Shown here one piece after another: positions 42,229 through 50,833 of a stretch of DNA of 64,000 nt (position 1 is its first letter; every line of letters begins with the position of its first letter). The stretch comes from Streptomyces sp. WAC 01529 (GTDB lineage: Bacteria; Actinomycetota; Actinomycetes; Streptomycetales; Streptomycetaceae). Location of the stretch: the NCBI RefSeq assembly GCF_003945545.1, contig NZ_CP029617.1, forward strand, positions 2,057,001 through 2,121,000. The letters run 5' to 3'. The notes below the pieces were generated by a model, which had not been told where the DNA came from, did no database searches, and was given only the letters and a program-made list of their open reading frames with translations. A program made the translations under genes and the position numbers.

Positions 42229-42669
42229 TCAGGCCTCTTTGGACTCGACCCGCTTCTTCAGGCCCGCGAGTGCGCGGTCGATGATGACCTTCTCGGCCTT
42301 GCGCTTGATCATGCCGAGCATGGGGATCTTGACGTCGACGGTCAGCCGGTAGGTGACCTCGGTGCCGGTGCCCGCGGGCTTCAGGAGGTACGAGCCGTCC
42401 AGGGAGCGCAGCATCTGGGACTTGACGAGGGTCCAGCTGACCTCGTTCTGCCCGGTCCAGGTGTAGCCGAGGGTCTGGTCGTCCTTGATCGCGCCCGCGT
42501 CCATGACGAGGCGGACCTGCTTGGCGCGGCCCTGCTCGTCGGTGGCGAGCACCTCGGCCTCCTTCACCTCGCCCGTCCAGTCCGGGTAGCGGGCGAAGTC
42601 GGCGATCACTCCCATGACCTCGGCCGGGGCCGCCTCGATCATGATGCTCGAGCTGGTGTGTTCCGCCAT
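42229..42669 (-). CDS. SRPBCC family (polyketide cyclase/START-like) protein
   Basis: A 146-residue single-domain SRPBCC protein, a fold with a deep hydrophobic ligand cavity. The start SSSIMIEAAPAEVMGVIADF, the PDWTGEVKEAEV segment and the C-terminal helix (KAEKVIIDRALAGLKKRVES) are typical. The ligand and role are unknown. GGAGGAG lies ten bases before the ATG at 42669. The metallophosphoesterase gene upstream is on the same strand with a 76-bp gap; a lipid or acyl context is hinted by the acyl-CoA ligase beyond it. Confidence 0.85.
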   Translation of the reverse strand: MAEHTSSSIMIEAAPAEVMGVIADFARYPDWTGEVKEAEVLATDEQGRAKQVRLVMDAGAIKDDQTLGYTWTGQNEVSWTLVKSQMLRSLDGSYLLKPAGTGTEVTYRLTVDVKIPMLGMIKRKAEKVIIDRALAGLKKRVESKEA

Positions 42670-42745
42670 CGCTGTGGCTCCTCCAGATGCGGTCCGGGTC
42701 CGGTACGGGACGTCTACCGCGTGAAGGCTACCGCGCGCCACGAGG

Positions 42746-43516
42746 TCACCACTCCAGGGCCCAGGGCCTGCCCGACCCGGCGAAGTGGCCCACGTTCACG
42801 CACTCCGTCGCGCCGACGCGCATGCGCCGGACCAGGGGCTGGTGGACGTGGCCGAAGAGCGCGTACTTGGGGCGGGTGGCGCGGATCGCGTCGAGCAGGG
42901 CGCGGCTGCCGCGTTCGAAGCGGCGGGCCACGGTGTCGTAGAGGAGTTCGGGGACGTCCGGCGGGATGTGGGTGCACAGGACGTCGACCTCGCCGACCGC
43001 CTCGATCTTGGCCGCGTACTCCTCGTCGCTGATCTCGTACGGCGTACGCATGGGGGTGCGCAGGCCGCCGCCGACGAAGCCGAAGACGCGGCCGCCGATC
43101 TCGACGCGCTGGCCGTCGAGGACGGTGGTGCCGGGGCCGGCGTATTCAGGCCACAGAGCCGGGATGTCGACATTTCCATAGGTGGCGTACGTGGGGGTGG
43201 GAAAGGCCGCGAAGAGTTGCGCGTACTGCTTGCGGACCGCGCTCTCGATCGCCGGGCCCCGGTCCACTCCCGCCCACAGCCGCCTGCCGAACTCCCTGGC
43301 CTCCTCGAAGCGGCGGGCGGTGCGCAGCTCCACCAGCCGGGTCGCGTTCCGCGCGCCGAAGAGGTCGGGGAAGATGCCGCGCGAGTGGTCGGCGTAGTCG
43401 AGGAAGAGTACGAGGTCACCGAGGCAGACGAGCGCGTCGGCGCCGTCTTTCGCGCGGGCGAGATCCGCCGCGTTGCCGTGCACGTCACTGACCACATTGA
43501 CCCGGAAAGCTGGCAT
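42746..43516 (-). CDS. Metallophosphoesterase family protein
   Basis: A 256-residue calcineurin-like phosphoesterase with all binuclear-metal motifs: VVSDVHGN (near residue 7), CLGDLVLF, YGNVDIP, CTHIPPDVPE and FGHVHQPLV. Such proteins hydrolyse phosphomono- or diesters (nucleotides, cyclic nucleotides, lipids); the substrate is unknown. The ATG at 43516 begins MPAFRVNVVSD, with AGGGTGA upstream. It is divergent from the acyl-CoA ligase across a 298-bp leader region. Confidence 0.88.
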   Translation of the reverse strand: MPAFRVNVVSDVHGNAADLARAKDGADALVCLGDLVLFLDYADHSRGIFPDLFGARNATRLVELRTARRFEEAREFGRRLWAGVDRGPAIESAVRKQYAQLFAAFPTPTYATYGNVDIPALWPEYAGPGTTVLDGQRVEIGGRVFGFVGGGLRTPMRTPYEISDEEYAAKIEAVGEVDVLCTHIPPDVPELLYDTVARRFERGSRALLDAIRATRPKYALFGHVHQPLVRRMRVGATECVNVGHFAGSGRPWALEW

Positions 43517-43814
43517 ACCGATCACCCTAGGACGGGCGCCTGACGGACGGTAGGGCCCGGGCCGGCGGCCGGACCTGCGGTTACTTCCGAGTCGTAAAGG
43601 CGGTGGCGTACTCTGCGGTTCAGACCAACGGCGACGTGTGACGCACCGAACATCTGGGGCCGCCCCCCTACCGAACAAGCCATACCGATGGGTAACGTCC
43701 GGGCAGTCCAGTAGTGCTCAGCCCCCCACTCGACTGAGCACCTGCCCGATCTTGGACCGCACCGTCGCAGCACACAACGTCGTGGCGCCGGCGCCCTATG
43801 TAGGAGCAGCAGTC
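43517..43814. promoter_or_regulatory. Divergent region and long leader before the acyl-CoA ligase
   Basis: No convincing gene is seen. A hairpin GTGCTCAG-12-CTGAGCAC lies at 43714-43741 and an operator-like TACCGATGGGTA at 43683-43694 (perfect 4-bp arms). A long 5' leader for the acyl-CoA ligase is likely if transcription starts near 43640. Confidence 0.4.
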
Positions 43815-45611
43815 TTGCGCGAGTTCAGCCTTCCGGCCCTGTACGAGGTCCCTGCGGACGGCAATCTGACCGACATCGTCCGTAGAAATGCCGCGCAGCA
43901 CCCGGATGTCGCCGTCATCGGCCGCAAGGTCGACGGCAGCTGGCAGGACGTTGACGCCAGGACCTTCCTCGCGGAGGTGCGCGCCACCGCCAAGGGCCTG
44001 ATCGCCGCCGGTGTGCGGCCCGGCGACCGCGTCGGCCTGATGTCCCGTACGCGCTACGAATGGACGCTCCTCGACTTCGCCATCTGGAGCGCGGGCGCGG
44101 TGACCGTGCCGGTGTACGAGACGAGTTCGGCCGAGCAGATCCAGTGGATCCTCGGTGACTCCGGTGCCGTCGCCTGCGTCGTCGAACTGGACGCGCACGC
44201 CGCCACCGTGGAGTCCGTACGCGACCGGCTGCCCGCCCTCGCGCACATCTGGCAGATCGACAAGGGCGCCGTCGAGGAGCTGAACCGCGCGGGCGCCGAG
44301 GTCACTGACCGGACCGTCGACGAGCGCTGCGCGGCCGTCGGCGCCGACGACCCGGCCACCATCGTCTACACCTCGGGCACCACGGGCCGCCCCAAGGGCT
44401 GCGTGCTGACCCACCGCAGCTTCTTCGCGGAGTGCGGCAATGTGGTGGAGCGCCTCAAGCCCCTCTTCCGTACGGGCGAGTGCTCGGTCCTGCTCTTCCT
44501 GCCCGTCGCGCACGTCTTCGGGCGCCTGGTCGAGGTCGCCGCGCTGATGGCGCCGATCAAGCTGGGCCACGCGCCGGACATCAAGCACCTCACGGACGAA
44601 CTCGCCTCCTTCCGCCCGACCATGATCCTGGGCGTCCCGCGCGTCTTCGAGAAGGTCTACAACGCGGCGCGCGCCAAGGCGCAGGCCGAGGGCAAGGGCA
44701 AGATCTTCGACAAGGCGGCGGACACGGCGATCGCGTACAGCTGCGCGCTCGACACGGTCTCGGGGCCGTCCCTCGGCCTGAAGATCAAGTACAAGGTCTT
44801 CGACAAGTTGGTCTACAGCAAGCTGCGGGCGGTACTCGGCGGCCGCGGCGAGTACGCGATCTCCGGCGGCGCCCCGCTCGGCGAGCGCCTCGGCCACTTC
44901 TTCCGCGGCATCGGCTTCACGGTCCTGGAGGGCTACGGCCTGACGGAGTCCTGCGCGGCCACCGCCTTCAACCCCTGGGACCGCCAGAAGATCGGCACGG
45001 TCGGGCAGCCGCTGCCGGGCTCCGTCGTGCGCATCGCCGACGACGGTGAGGTCCTGCTCCACGGCGAGCACCTGTTCTCGCGGTACTGGAACAACGAGGG
45101 CGCCACCGAAGAGGCCCTCGCCGACGGCTGGTTCCACACCGGTGACATCGGCACGCTCGACGAGGACGGCTATCTGCGGATCACCGGCCGCAAGAAGGAG
45201 ATCATCGTCACGGCGGGCGGCAAGAACGTCGCCCCGGCCGTCATCGAGGACCGCATCCGCGCGCACGCGCTGGTCGCCGAGTGCATGGTCGTCGGCGACG
45301 GCCGCCCCTTCGTGGGGGCGCTCGTCACGGTCGACGACGAGTTCCTGGGCCGCTGGGCCGCCGAGCACGGCAAGCCCGCCGGGTCGACGGCGTCCTCCCT
45401 GCGTGACGACGCGGATCTGCTCGCGGCGATCCAGAGCGCGGTGGACGACGGCAACGCGGCGGTCTCCAAGGCGGAGTCCGTACGGAAGTTCCGGGTCCTC
45501 AGCTCCCAGTTCACGGAGGAGTCGGGGCATCTGACGCCGTCGCTGAAGCTGAAGCGGAATGTGGTGGCCAAGGATTATGCGGACGAGATCGAGGCGATTT
45601 ACCGCGGGTAG
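43815..45611 (+). CDS. Long-chain acyl-CoA synthetase (AMP-binding)
   Basis: A 598-residue adenylate-forming enzyme of the long-chain fatty acid-CoA ligase group (FadD15-like). Core motifs are VYTSGTTGRPKGC (P-loop), LPVAHVFGRLVEV, EGYGLTESCAAT, GWFHTGDIG and ITGRKKEIIVTAGGKNV with the catalytic region. It activates fatty acids as acyl-CoA via acyl-AMP. The TTG at 43815 (decoded Met, REFSLPALYEV) is supported by AGGAG eight bases upstream; the frame is open further upstream without family similarity. It stands alone; a large inverted repeat follows the stop. Confidence 0.92.
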   Translation: MREFSLPALYEVPADGNLTDIVRRNAAQHPDVAVIGRKVDGSWQDVDARTFLAEVRATAKGLIAAGVRPGDRVGLMSRTRYEWTLLDFAIWSAGAVTVPVYETSSAEQIQWILGDSGAVACVVELDAHAATVESVRDRLPALAHIWQIDKGAVEELNRAGAEVTDRTVDERCAAVGADDPATIVYTSGTTGRPKGCVLTHRSFFAECGNVVERLKPLFRTGECSVLLFLPVAHVFGRLVEVAALMAPIKLGHAPDIKHLTDELASFRPTMILGVPRVFEKVYNAARAKAQAEGKGKIFDKAADTAIAYSCALDTVSGPSLGLKIKYKVFDKLVYSKLRAVLGGRGEYAISGGAPLGERLGHFFRGIGFTVLEGYGLTESCAATAFNPWDRQKIGTVGQPLPGSVVRIADDGEVLLHGEHLFSRYWNNEGATEEALADGWFHTGDIGTLDEDGYLRITGRKKEIIVTAGGKNVAPAVIEDRIRAHALVAECMVVGDGRPFVGALVTVDDEFLGRWAAEHGKPAGSTASSLRDDADLLAAIQSAVDDGNAAVSKAESVRKFRVLSSQFTEESGHLTPSLKLKRNVVAKDYADEIEAIYRG

Positions 45612-45676
45612 CGTGGGCGGGGCGCCCACTCGCCGTGGGGGGTCCTCCCGGTTCGCGGCTCTCGGTCTCGTCGTGG

Positions 45677-45780
45677 TTGCTCGCGCAGTTCCCCGCGCCC
45701 CTAAAAGCCGGGCTGCGCCCGCTTTTATGGGAAGCGGGGCGGAGCCCCTGCTTCAGGGGCGCGGGGAACTGCGCGAGCAA
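45677..45780. repeat. 26-bp perfect inverted repeat with nested hairpins
   Basis: TTGCTCGCGCAGTTCCCCGC... (26 bases, 45677-45702) and its exact complement (45755-45780) flank a 52-bp spacer. The spacer itself contains two hairpins (AAAAGC-GGGC/GCCC-GCTTTT; AAGC-GGGGC/GCCCC-GCTT). The arms are copies C and D of the dispersed 21-bp element in opposite orientation. It separates the convergent acyl-CoA ligase and PimB-type genes, so a bidirectional terminator is the likely role. Confidence 0.9.
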
Positions 45781-45832
45781 GCGACGACGGCCGTCGGACG
45801 CCCGACGGCCTCAGGCCGCAGCCCCGTAGGCG

Positions 45833-46975
45833 CTACAAGAGTTCCCGGAGCCTCTCCGCCAGGAGGTCCCAGCGCCATTTCTCCTCGACCCAGAGGCGCC
45901 CCCGCCCGCCCATGCGGGCCCGCAGCTCCGCATCCGCGAGCAGCGCGGTGATCCTCTCCGCCGCCTCCTCGGGGGCGCCGCCCCGGACCACCCAGCCCGT
46001 CTCCCCGTCGAGCACCGCGTCCGGCGCCCCGCCGGAGTCGCCGGCGACCACGGGAAGGCCCGTCGCCGACGCCTCCAGGTAGACGATGCCGAGGCCTTCC
46101 ACGTCCAGGCCCCCGCGCCGCGTCCGGCACGGCATGGCGAAGACGTCGCCCGCGCCGTAGTGCGCGGGCAGCTCCGACCACGGCACCGCCCCGGTGAAGC
46201 GGACGGAGTCGGCGACGCCGGTCTCGGCGGCGAGCTTGCGCAGGTCGTTCTCGTACGGCCCGCCCCCGACGATCAGAAGCACCGCCTCCGGCTCCGCGGA
46301 GAGAATCCTCGGCATGGCGAGGATCAGCGTGTCCTGTCCCTTGCGCGGCACCAGCCGCGAGACGCACACCACCACGGGCCGGTCGGTCAGCCCGAGCCGC
46401 GCCCGCACCACGTCCCCGCCGGAGCCGGGGTGGAAGGTCTTCTCGTCGACGCCGGGCGGGAGTTGCACCATCCGCCCGGCCGCCGCGGGCGTCAGCGCGG
46501 CGGCGATCCGCGAGCGCGTGTACTCCCCGAGATAGGTGATCGTGTCCGTCGACTCGCCGATCCTGCGCAGCAGTTGACGTGAGGCGGGCAGCTGGGCCCA
46601 CCCGGCCTCGTGCCCGTGCGTCGTGGCGACGAGCCGCCTCGCCCCCGCCTTGCGCAGCGCGGGCGCCATGAGTCCGAGCGGGGCCGCCGCCCCGAACCAC
46701 ACCGACGTACAGCCGTGTTCGCGCAGGAGCGAGGCCGCGCGGCGCGTGACGCGCGGGGTCGGCAGGAGCATCGTCGTGGGGTCGCGTACGACCTTGAAGG
46801 GCTGCTCGGCGTCGAAGGCCGCGGTGGCCTCGGCGCCCTCGCGGCCGCGCTTCCAGGTGGAGGCGTAGACGACGAGCTCGGCGGGGTCCAGGCGCAGCGC
46901 CATGTTGTGCAGGAACGCCTGGATGCCACCGGGCCTGGGCGGGAAGTCGTTCGTGACGATCAGGGTCTTGTGCAT
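45833..46975 (-). CDS. pimB: GDP-mannose-dependent phosphatidylinositol mannoside mannosyltransferase (PimB type)
   Basis: A 380-residue GT4/GT-B glycosyltransferase that strongly resembles mycobacterial PimB', which adds the second mannose to phosphatidylinositol monomannoside. Shared segments are LIVTNDFPPRPGGIQAFLHN at the start, SVWFGAAAPLGLMAPALRKA, ATTHGHEAGWAQLP, VCVSRLVPRKGQDTL, LLIVGGGPYE, and the acceptor/nucleotide motif GLDVEGLGIVYLEA. The ATG at 46975 has no clear Shine-Dalgarno sequence. It is divergent from a GT87 membrane mannosyltransferase, so both probably serve phosphatidylinositol mannoside or related glycolipids. Confidence 0.9.
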   Translation of the reverse strand: MHKTLIVTNDFPPRPGGIQAFLHNMALRLDPAELVVYASTWKRGREGAEATAAFDAEQPFKVVRDPTTMLLPTPRVTRRAASLLREHGCTSVWFGAAAPLGLMAPALRKAGARRLVATTHGHEAGWAQLPASRQLLRRIGESTDTITYLGEYTRSRIAAALTPAAAGRMVQLPPGVDEKTFHPGSGGDVVRARLGLTDRPVVVCVSRLVPRKGQDTLILAMPRILSAEPEAVLLIVGGGPYENDLRKLAAETGVADSVRFTGAVPWSELPAHYGAGDVFAMPCRTRRGGLDVEGLGIVYLEASATGLPVVAGDSGGAPDAVLDGETGWVVRGGAPEEAAERITALLADAELRARMGGRGRLWVEEKWRWDLLAERLRELL

Positions 46976-47117
46976 CGCGCCCGACAGTACCGAAGGCGCC
47001 GGTGCCGGAAGCGCCCGGCCGCACCGATCGGCCCCGCCTCTTCGTCCGCGCCCGCCCCGGCCCGGCATCATGACTCCCCGAATCACAATGAAGTACGCAA
47101 AAAGGGGCGACAAGCAC

Positions 47118-48365
47118 ATGGCGTACATGGCGCGCATCCTGGCCGTCTGGGTCCTGACCAGGGCCCTCCTGCTGCTCTGCGTCTTCCGTGTGCTGACCGC
47201 CCCCGGCCCGGATGTCACCAGCGACGTCTCCGTCATCTACCAGGGCTGGTACGAGATCCTGCGCACCGGCACCTTCCCGCTCGACGACGTCACCTGGCAG
47301 TACCCGCCCGCCGCCGCCCTCGCCGTCCTCTCCCCCGCCCTGCTGCCCTTCCTCGGGTACGCCTCCGCCTTCTTCGTCCTCGCCCTCCTCGCCGACGCGG
47401 CGGTCTGCGGGCTGCTCCTGTACACGGGGCGGCGGCCCGGCAAGTCGCTGCGCGGCCTGTGGGTGTGGGTGGCGGGCGTGCCCCTGCTCGGCCCGACCGT
47501 GTACGCGCGCTACGACGTGATGGTGACCGCCGTCGCGGTCGCCGCGCTGCTCGCCGGGGCCCGGCATCCGCGCACGATGGGGGCGCTCGCCGGGTTCGGG
47601 GCGCTGCTCAAGGTGTGGCCGGTGCTGCTGCTCGTCGGGGTCCCGCGCGGGCGGGCCACCCAGCGGTCCTGGACGGCGGCCGCGTGCGCGGCCCTCGGCG
47701 CGACGCTGGCGTTCCTCGTGGCGATGCCGGGCGCGCTCGCGTTCCTCACCTTCCAGCGCGACCGCGGCACGGAGGTGGAGTCCCTCGGCGCCCTCGTCTT
47801 CCACGTGGGGCGCCACCTCGGCTGGCGGGGCGAGGTGCGGCTCAACTACGGCTCGGTGGAGTTCCTCGGCCCGTACGTCCCACTGGTGAGCACGGCGGCG
47901 CAGGCGCTGTCCGCGGCCGCCTTCTGCTGGCTCCTTGTGTGGCGGCTGCGCGCGCGGGCCTGGTCGGCGAGCACGCTCGCGGACGCGGCGTTCGTGGCCG
48001 TGCTGCTCTTCACCGCCACCAGCCGCGTGATCAGCCCTCAGTACATGCTGTGGCTCGTCGGCGTCGCCGCCGTCTGCCTGGCGTTCCGCACGAGCCGCAT
48101 GGAGGTGCCGGCCCGGCTGGTCCTCGCGGCCACGTTCGTGACGTTCCTGGAGTTCCCGGTGTGGTTCTCGCACGTGGTGGCCAGCGACCCGCTCGGCGTC
48201 GCGCTCTTGGTCGTACGCAATGGCCTGCTGGTCGCGGCGGCCCTGCTGGCGTGCCGCAACCTGTGGCGGCAGACCGTGTCCGAGCCGCGCGGGCGGGCGC
48301 GGCAGCCGGTGCCGGAGCAGGTCAGCCAAGCTCCGAGCGCAGATACGTACGCCAGCGCGCCGTGA
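47118..48365 (+). CDS. GT87 (DUF2029) polyprenol-phosphate-mannose-type mannosyltransferase
   Basis: A 415-residue integral membrane protein with about ten helices. After the first helix come YQGWYEILRTGTFPLDDVTW and QYPPAAA, the loop that in GT87/GT-C enzymes carries the catalytic acidic residue, then ARYDVM. It probably transfers mannose from a polyprenyl phosphate carrier to lipid or protein outside the membrane. ATG 47118 (MAYMARILAV) is chosen because AAAGGGG precedes it by about ten bases; 47070 and 47088 are alternatives. The gene is divergent from the PimB-type gene and its 3' end overlaps the next gene by 44 bp. Confidence 0.85.
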   Translation: MAYMARILAVWVLTRALLLLCVFRVLTAPGPDVTSDVSVIYQGWYEILRTGTFPLDDVTWQYPPAAALAVLSPALLPFLGYASAFFVLALLADAAVCGLLLYTGRRPGKSLRGLWVWVAGVPLLGPTVYARYDVMVTAVAVAALLAGARHPRTMGALAGFGALLKVWPVLLLVGVPRGRATQRSWTAAACAALGATLAFLVAMPGALAFLTFQRDRGTEVESLGALVFHVGRHLGWRGEVRLNYGSVEFLGPYVPLVSTAAQALSAAAFCWLLVWRLRARAWSASTLADAAFVAVLLFTATSRVISPQYMLWLVGVAAVCLAFRTSRMEVPARLVLAATFVTFLEFPVWFSHVVASDPLGVALLVVRNGLLVAAALLACRNLWRQTVSEPRGRARQPVPEQVSQAPSADTYASAP

Positions 48366-49527
48366 ACTCCTCGGGCGTGGTGTCCAGGACGTCGTGCAGC
48401 GCGTCCCGCACCGCGCCCGCCCGCTTCCCGTGGTCGCCGACGGCCCGGTAGAAGTCCGTCAGCTTCCGCTCGCCCCACCGCTCCGCGATCATCCGGCAGG
48501 CCAGCCACGCGCCCTCGTACGACGCGGCGAGCCGCCCGGCGTCCCGGCCGAAGCCGAAGTCCGCGTCTCCCGGGAGCGCGTCCGGCAGCTGTCCGCCGCG
48601 CACCGCCCGCCGCAGCTCGGGGGCGGCCTGCGGCGCGGTGCGCCCCGTGCCGCGGTAGCCCACCCAGTCCGCGAAGCCCTCGGAGAGCCAGAGCGGGGTG
48701 GCCGGTGACGTCTGCGTGCGGGTCGCCACGTGGGCCGTCTCGTGGGTCAGGACGACCTGCTTGCCGAAGTCGCCGAGGACGCCGTACGCCTCGGGGTTGA
48801 CGATGATCCGGTCCGCCGGGGCCCGCCCCGAGCCGCCCGCCTCGCCCGTGGTGACCGCCGCTATCCCCCGGTACCCGGAGGCGGGCGCCCCGAGGAGGCC
48901 CGCCATGCCCTTCAGGGAGCGGGGGACGATGACGACGACCTTCCGCGGCCACTTCCCCGGCCAGGCCGCCCGCACCGCGGGCACCGCCCGGTCGGCCAGC
49001 TCGCGGTAGCCGCGCAGTTCCCGCGCGCTCCGCCCGACGCCGAGGACGAGGCTGGTGGCGCCCCGCACCGCCCGCACCCTTCCCTGGTCCCACAGCTGCT
49101 CGCCCGCCTTCTTCGCGGGCCGCTCGGAGGTGACGTACCACTGCCCGCCGTGCCGTGCCAGCGAGAGCGTGCGTTCGGCGACGAGCGGGGCGCGGTCGTG
49201 GCCCTCGACGCGGTAGCGGATTTCGGCGCTCGCCGTGGCCCGGGAGCCGGAGCGCTCCAGGCGGTTGAGGCGGTACTCCCAGGCGTCCAGCGGGATGCCG
49301 CGGACGTGCGCGAAGAGGTCGGCCGCACCGGGCGCGGGCCGCTCGGTGCGCGCGTACGCCTTCTCGTCCCCGTCGAGGACGGCGTGTGCCCGGCGCTCCA
49401 GGAGTCTGCGCACCTCGCCCGCGGCGGAGTCCGGGACCGGGTCGGCGCCGCATCCGGCGAGCACGGCGAGGCAGAGCGCGACGCACAGCGCCACCACCCA
49501 CGACCCACGTCTGTGACCAGCCACCAC
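48322..49527 (-). CDS. Lipoprotein with HEXXH zinc-metalloprotease-like domain
   Basis: A 401-residue exported protein with a signal peptide ending in the lipobox LAGC (near residue 26), so it is likely membrane-anchored. The N-terminal half is a NTF2/SnoaL-like domain. The C-terminal half has VLTHETAHVATR (HEXXH) near residue 258 and SEGFADWVGY with the third Glu ligand, the pattern of gluzincin-like peptidases. The tail ends TPEEFTARWRTYL. The substrate is unknown. The GTG at 49527 is tentative; the next in-frame GTG is one codon on. It is convergent with the GT87 gene, overlapping by 44 bp. Confidence 0.82.
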   Translation of the reverse strand: MVAGHRRGSWVVALCVALCLAVLAGCGADPVPDSAAGEVRRLLERRAHAVLDGDEKAYARTERPAPGAADLFAHVRGIPLDAWEYRLNRLERSGSRATASAEIRYRVEGHDRAPLVAERTLSLARHGGQWYVTSERPAKKAGEQLWDQGRVRAVRGATSLVLGVGRSARELRGYRELADRAVPAVRAAWPGKWPRKVVVIVPRSLKGMAGLLGAPASGYRGIAAVTTGEAGGSGRAPADRIIVNPEAYGVLGDFGKQVVLTHETAHVATRTQTSPATPLWLSEGFADWVGYRGTGRTAPQAAPELRRAVRGGQLPDALPGDADFGFGRDAGRLAASYEGAWLACRMIAERWGERKLTDFYRAVGDHGKRAGAVRDALHDVLDTTPEEFTARWRTYLRSELG

Positions 49528-49566
49528 CCGCCCGATCGTACGGGGCGGTGGTGAACCGGCCGCCGG

Positions 49567-50595
49567 TCAGACCCGCGTGACGGAGGAGACCGGCATCATG
49601 CCGACGGGGTCGTAGCGGACCGGGGCGCCGGGGTAGGGGGCGTGCACCACCTGGCCGTTGCCCACGTACATCCCGATGTGGCTGGCGTCGTCGCGGTAGG
49701 CGACGAGGTCGCCCGGCTGCGCCTGGGCGAGGGGCACCTGCCGTCCGGCGTACCGCTGGGCCTGCGAGGTGCGCGGCAGGCCGACCCCCGCCTGGGCGTA
49801 CGACCACTGCATGAGGCCCGAACAGTCGAAGCCGGAGGGGCCGTTGGCGCCCCACACGTAGGGGCGGCCGACCGCGGACCTGGCGGCGGCGATGGCGGCG
49901 GCGGCCCGCGAGGAGGACGGGGCGCCGCCCGCTTCGGGCGCCACGGGGCGGCTGCCGGAGCGCGAGGACCTGTCGTGCGCGGCGCGCTCGTCGCCCGACA
50001 GCGAGTTGAGCAGCTTCCGGGCCTTGGCCAGCTTGTGTTCGACCGTGCGCTTGTGGCGGGCGACGAGGGTGCGGCTCTTCTCCAGCTCGGCGAGCTTGCG
50101 CCCGGCCTCGGTGCGCTTCTGCGCGAGGCCGCGCTGGGCCTGCTGGAGATCGAGGAGCTGTCCCGCGTGCCGGGCGCTGACGCGGTCCAGGGCGGTGGCC
50201 TTGTCGAGGTAGCCGTCCGGGTCGGAGGAGAGCATCAGCTGGAGCGCGGGGTCGATGCCGCCCTCGCGGTACTGGGCCCCGGCGAGCGCGCCGAGCGCGC
50301 CGCGCATCTGGTTGATCCGCTCCTGGCCCCGCGCGATGCTGTCCCGGGCCCGCTCGACCTGGGCGCGCAGCTTGTCCGCGCGCTCGTCGGCCTTGTTGTA
50401 CGCCTCGGTCGCCCGCTCTGCCTGTGCGTACAGCCGGTCCACCGTGGCCCGGGTGTCGGACGGCTTGTCCTGCGGCGCGGCGCCCGCGGGCGCCGCGGCG
50501 AGGGCGGCGGCCGCGGTGGCCGCCGCCGCCGAGAGGACGGTGACGCGTGTGCCCCGGTCCGGGCCGGGCTGTGCGGGACGGCGATGGAACCCCAC
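49567..50595 (-). CDS. Secreted NlpC/P60 (C40) cell-wall hydrolase, copy 1
   Basis: A 342-residue secreted peptidase with a signal peptide (residues 1-40, cleavage after AGA), a long coiled-coil region (about 50-200) like that of RipA-type peptidoglycan hydrolases, a Ser/Arg-rich linker, and a C-terminal NlpC/P60 domain. The catalytic Cys is in FDCSGLMQWSYAQAG and the His in SHIGMYVGNGQVVHAP. It should cleave peptidoglycan stem peptides. Length and layout match the next gene, so they are tandem duplicates. The start at 50595 has AAGGGAG about 11 bases upstream. Confidence 0.92.
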   Translation of the reverse strand: MGFHRRPAQPGPDRGTRVTVLSAAAATAAAALAAAPAGAAPQDKPSDTRATVDRLYAQAERATEAYNKADERADKLRAQVERARDSIARGQERINQMRGALGALAGAQYREGGIDPALQLMLSSDPDGYLDKATALDRVSARHAGQLLDLQQAQRGLAQKRTEAGRKLAELEKSRTLVARHKRTVEHKLAKARKLLNSLSGDERAAHDRSSRSGSRPVAPEAGGAPSSSRAAAAIAAARSAVGRPYVWGANGPSGFDCSGLMQWSYAQAGVGLPRTSQAQRYAGRQVPLAQAQPGDLVAYRDDASHIGMYVGNGQVVHAPYPGAPVRYDPVGMMPVSSVTRV

Positions 50596-50709
50596 GGGTG
50601 GCCGCTCTCCCTTCCGCTGACGACCCCCCGGCTCTCCGGGGGAATGCGCGCCGACAGTAGCCGTGCGACTACGCGGCGGCCAACGACCCGCAAGGGTGCG
50701 GACAGCCCG

Positions 50710-50745
50710 GCGCCCCGCTTCAGACGCAGGTCATCAGCGGGGCGC
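50710..50745 (-). terminator. Hairpin between the two C40 peptidase genes
   Basis: GCGCCCCGCT and AGCGGGGCGC form a 10-bp stem with a 16-base loop, about 90 bp beyond the stop of the second C40 gene (50834). It probably terminates that transcript. Confidence 0.6.
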
Positions 50746-50833
50746 GGGGTCAGCGGCGGTTGCCGGAATTCGCCCGTTTGGGCGGCTGCGGCGGGGTGTT
50801 GACGTCAGAGGGGCTCCGGGCGCGGCGGCCGGG

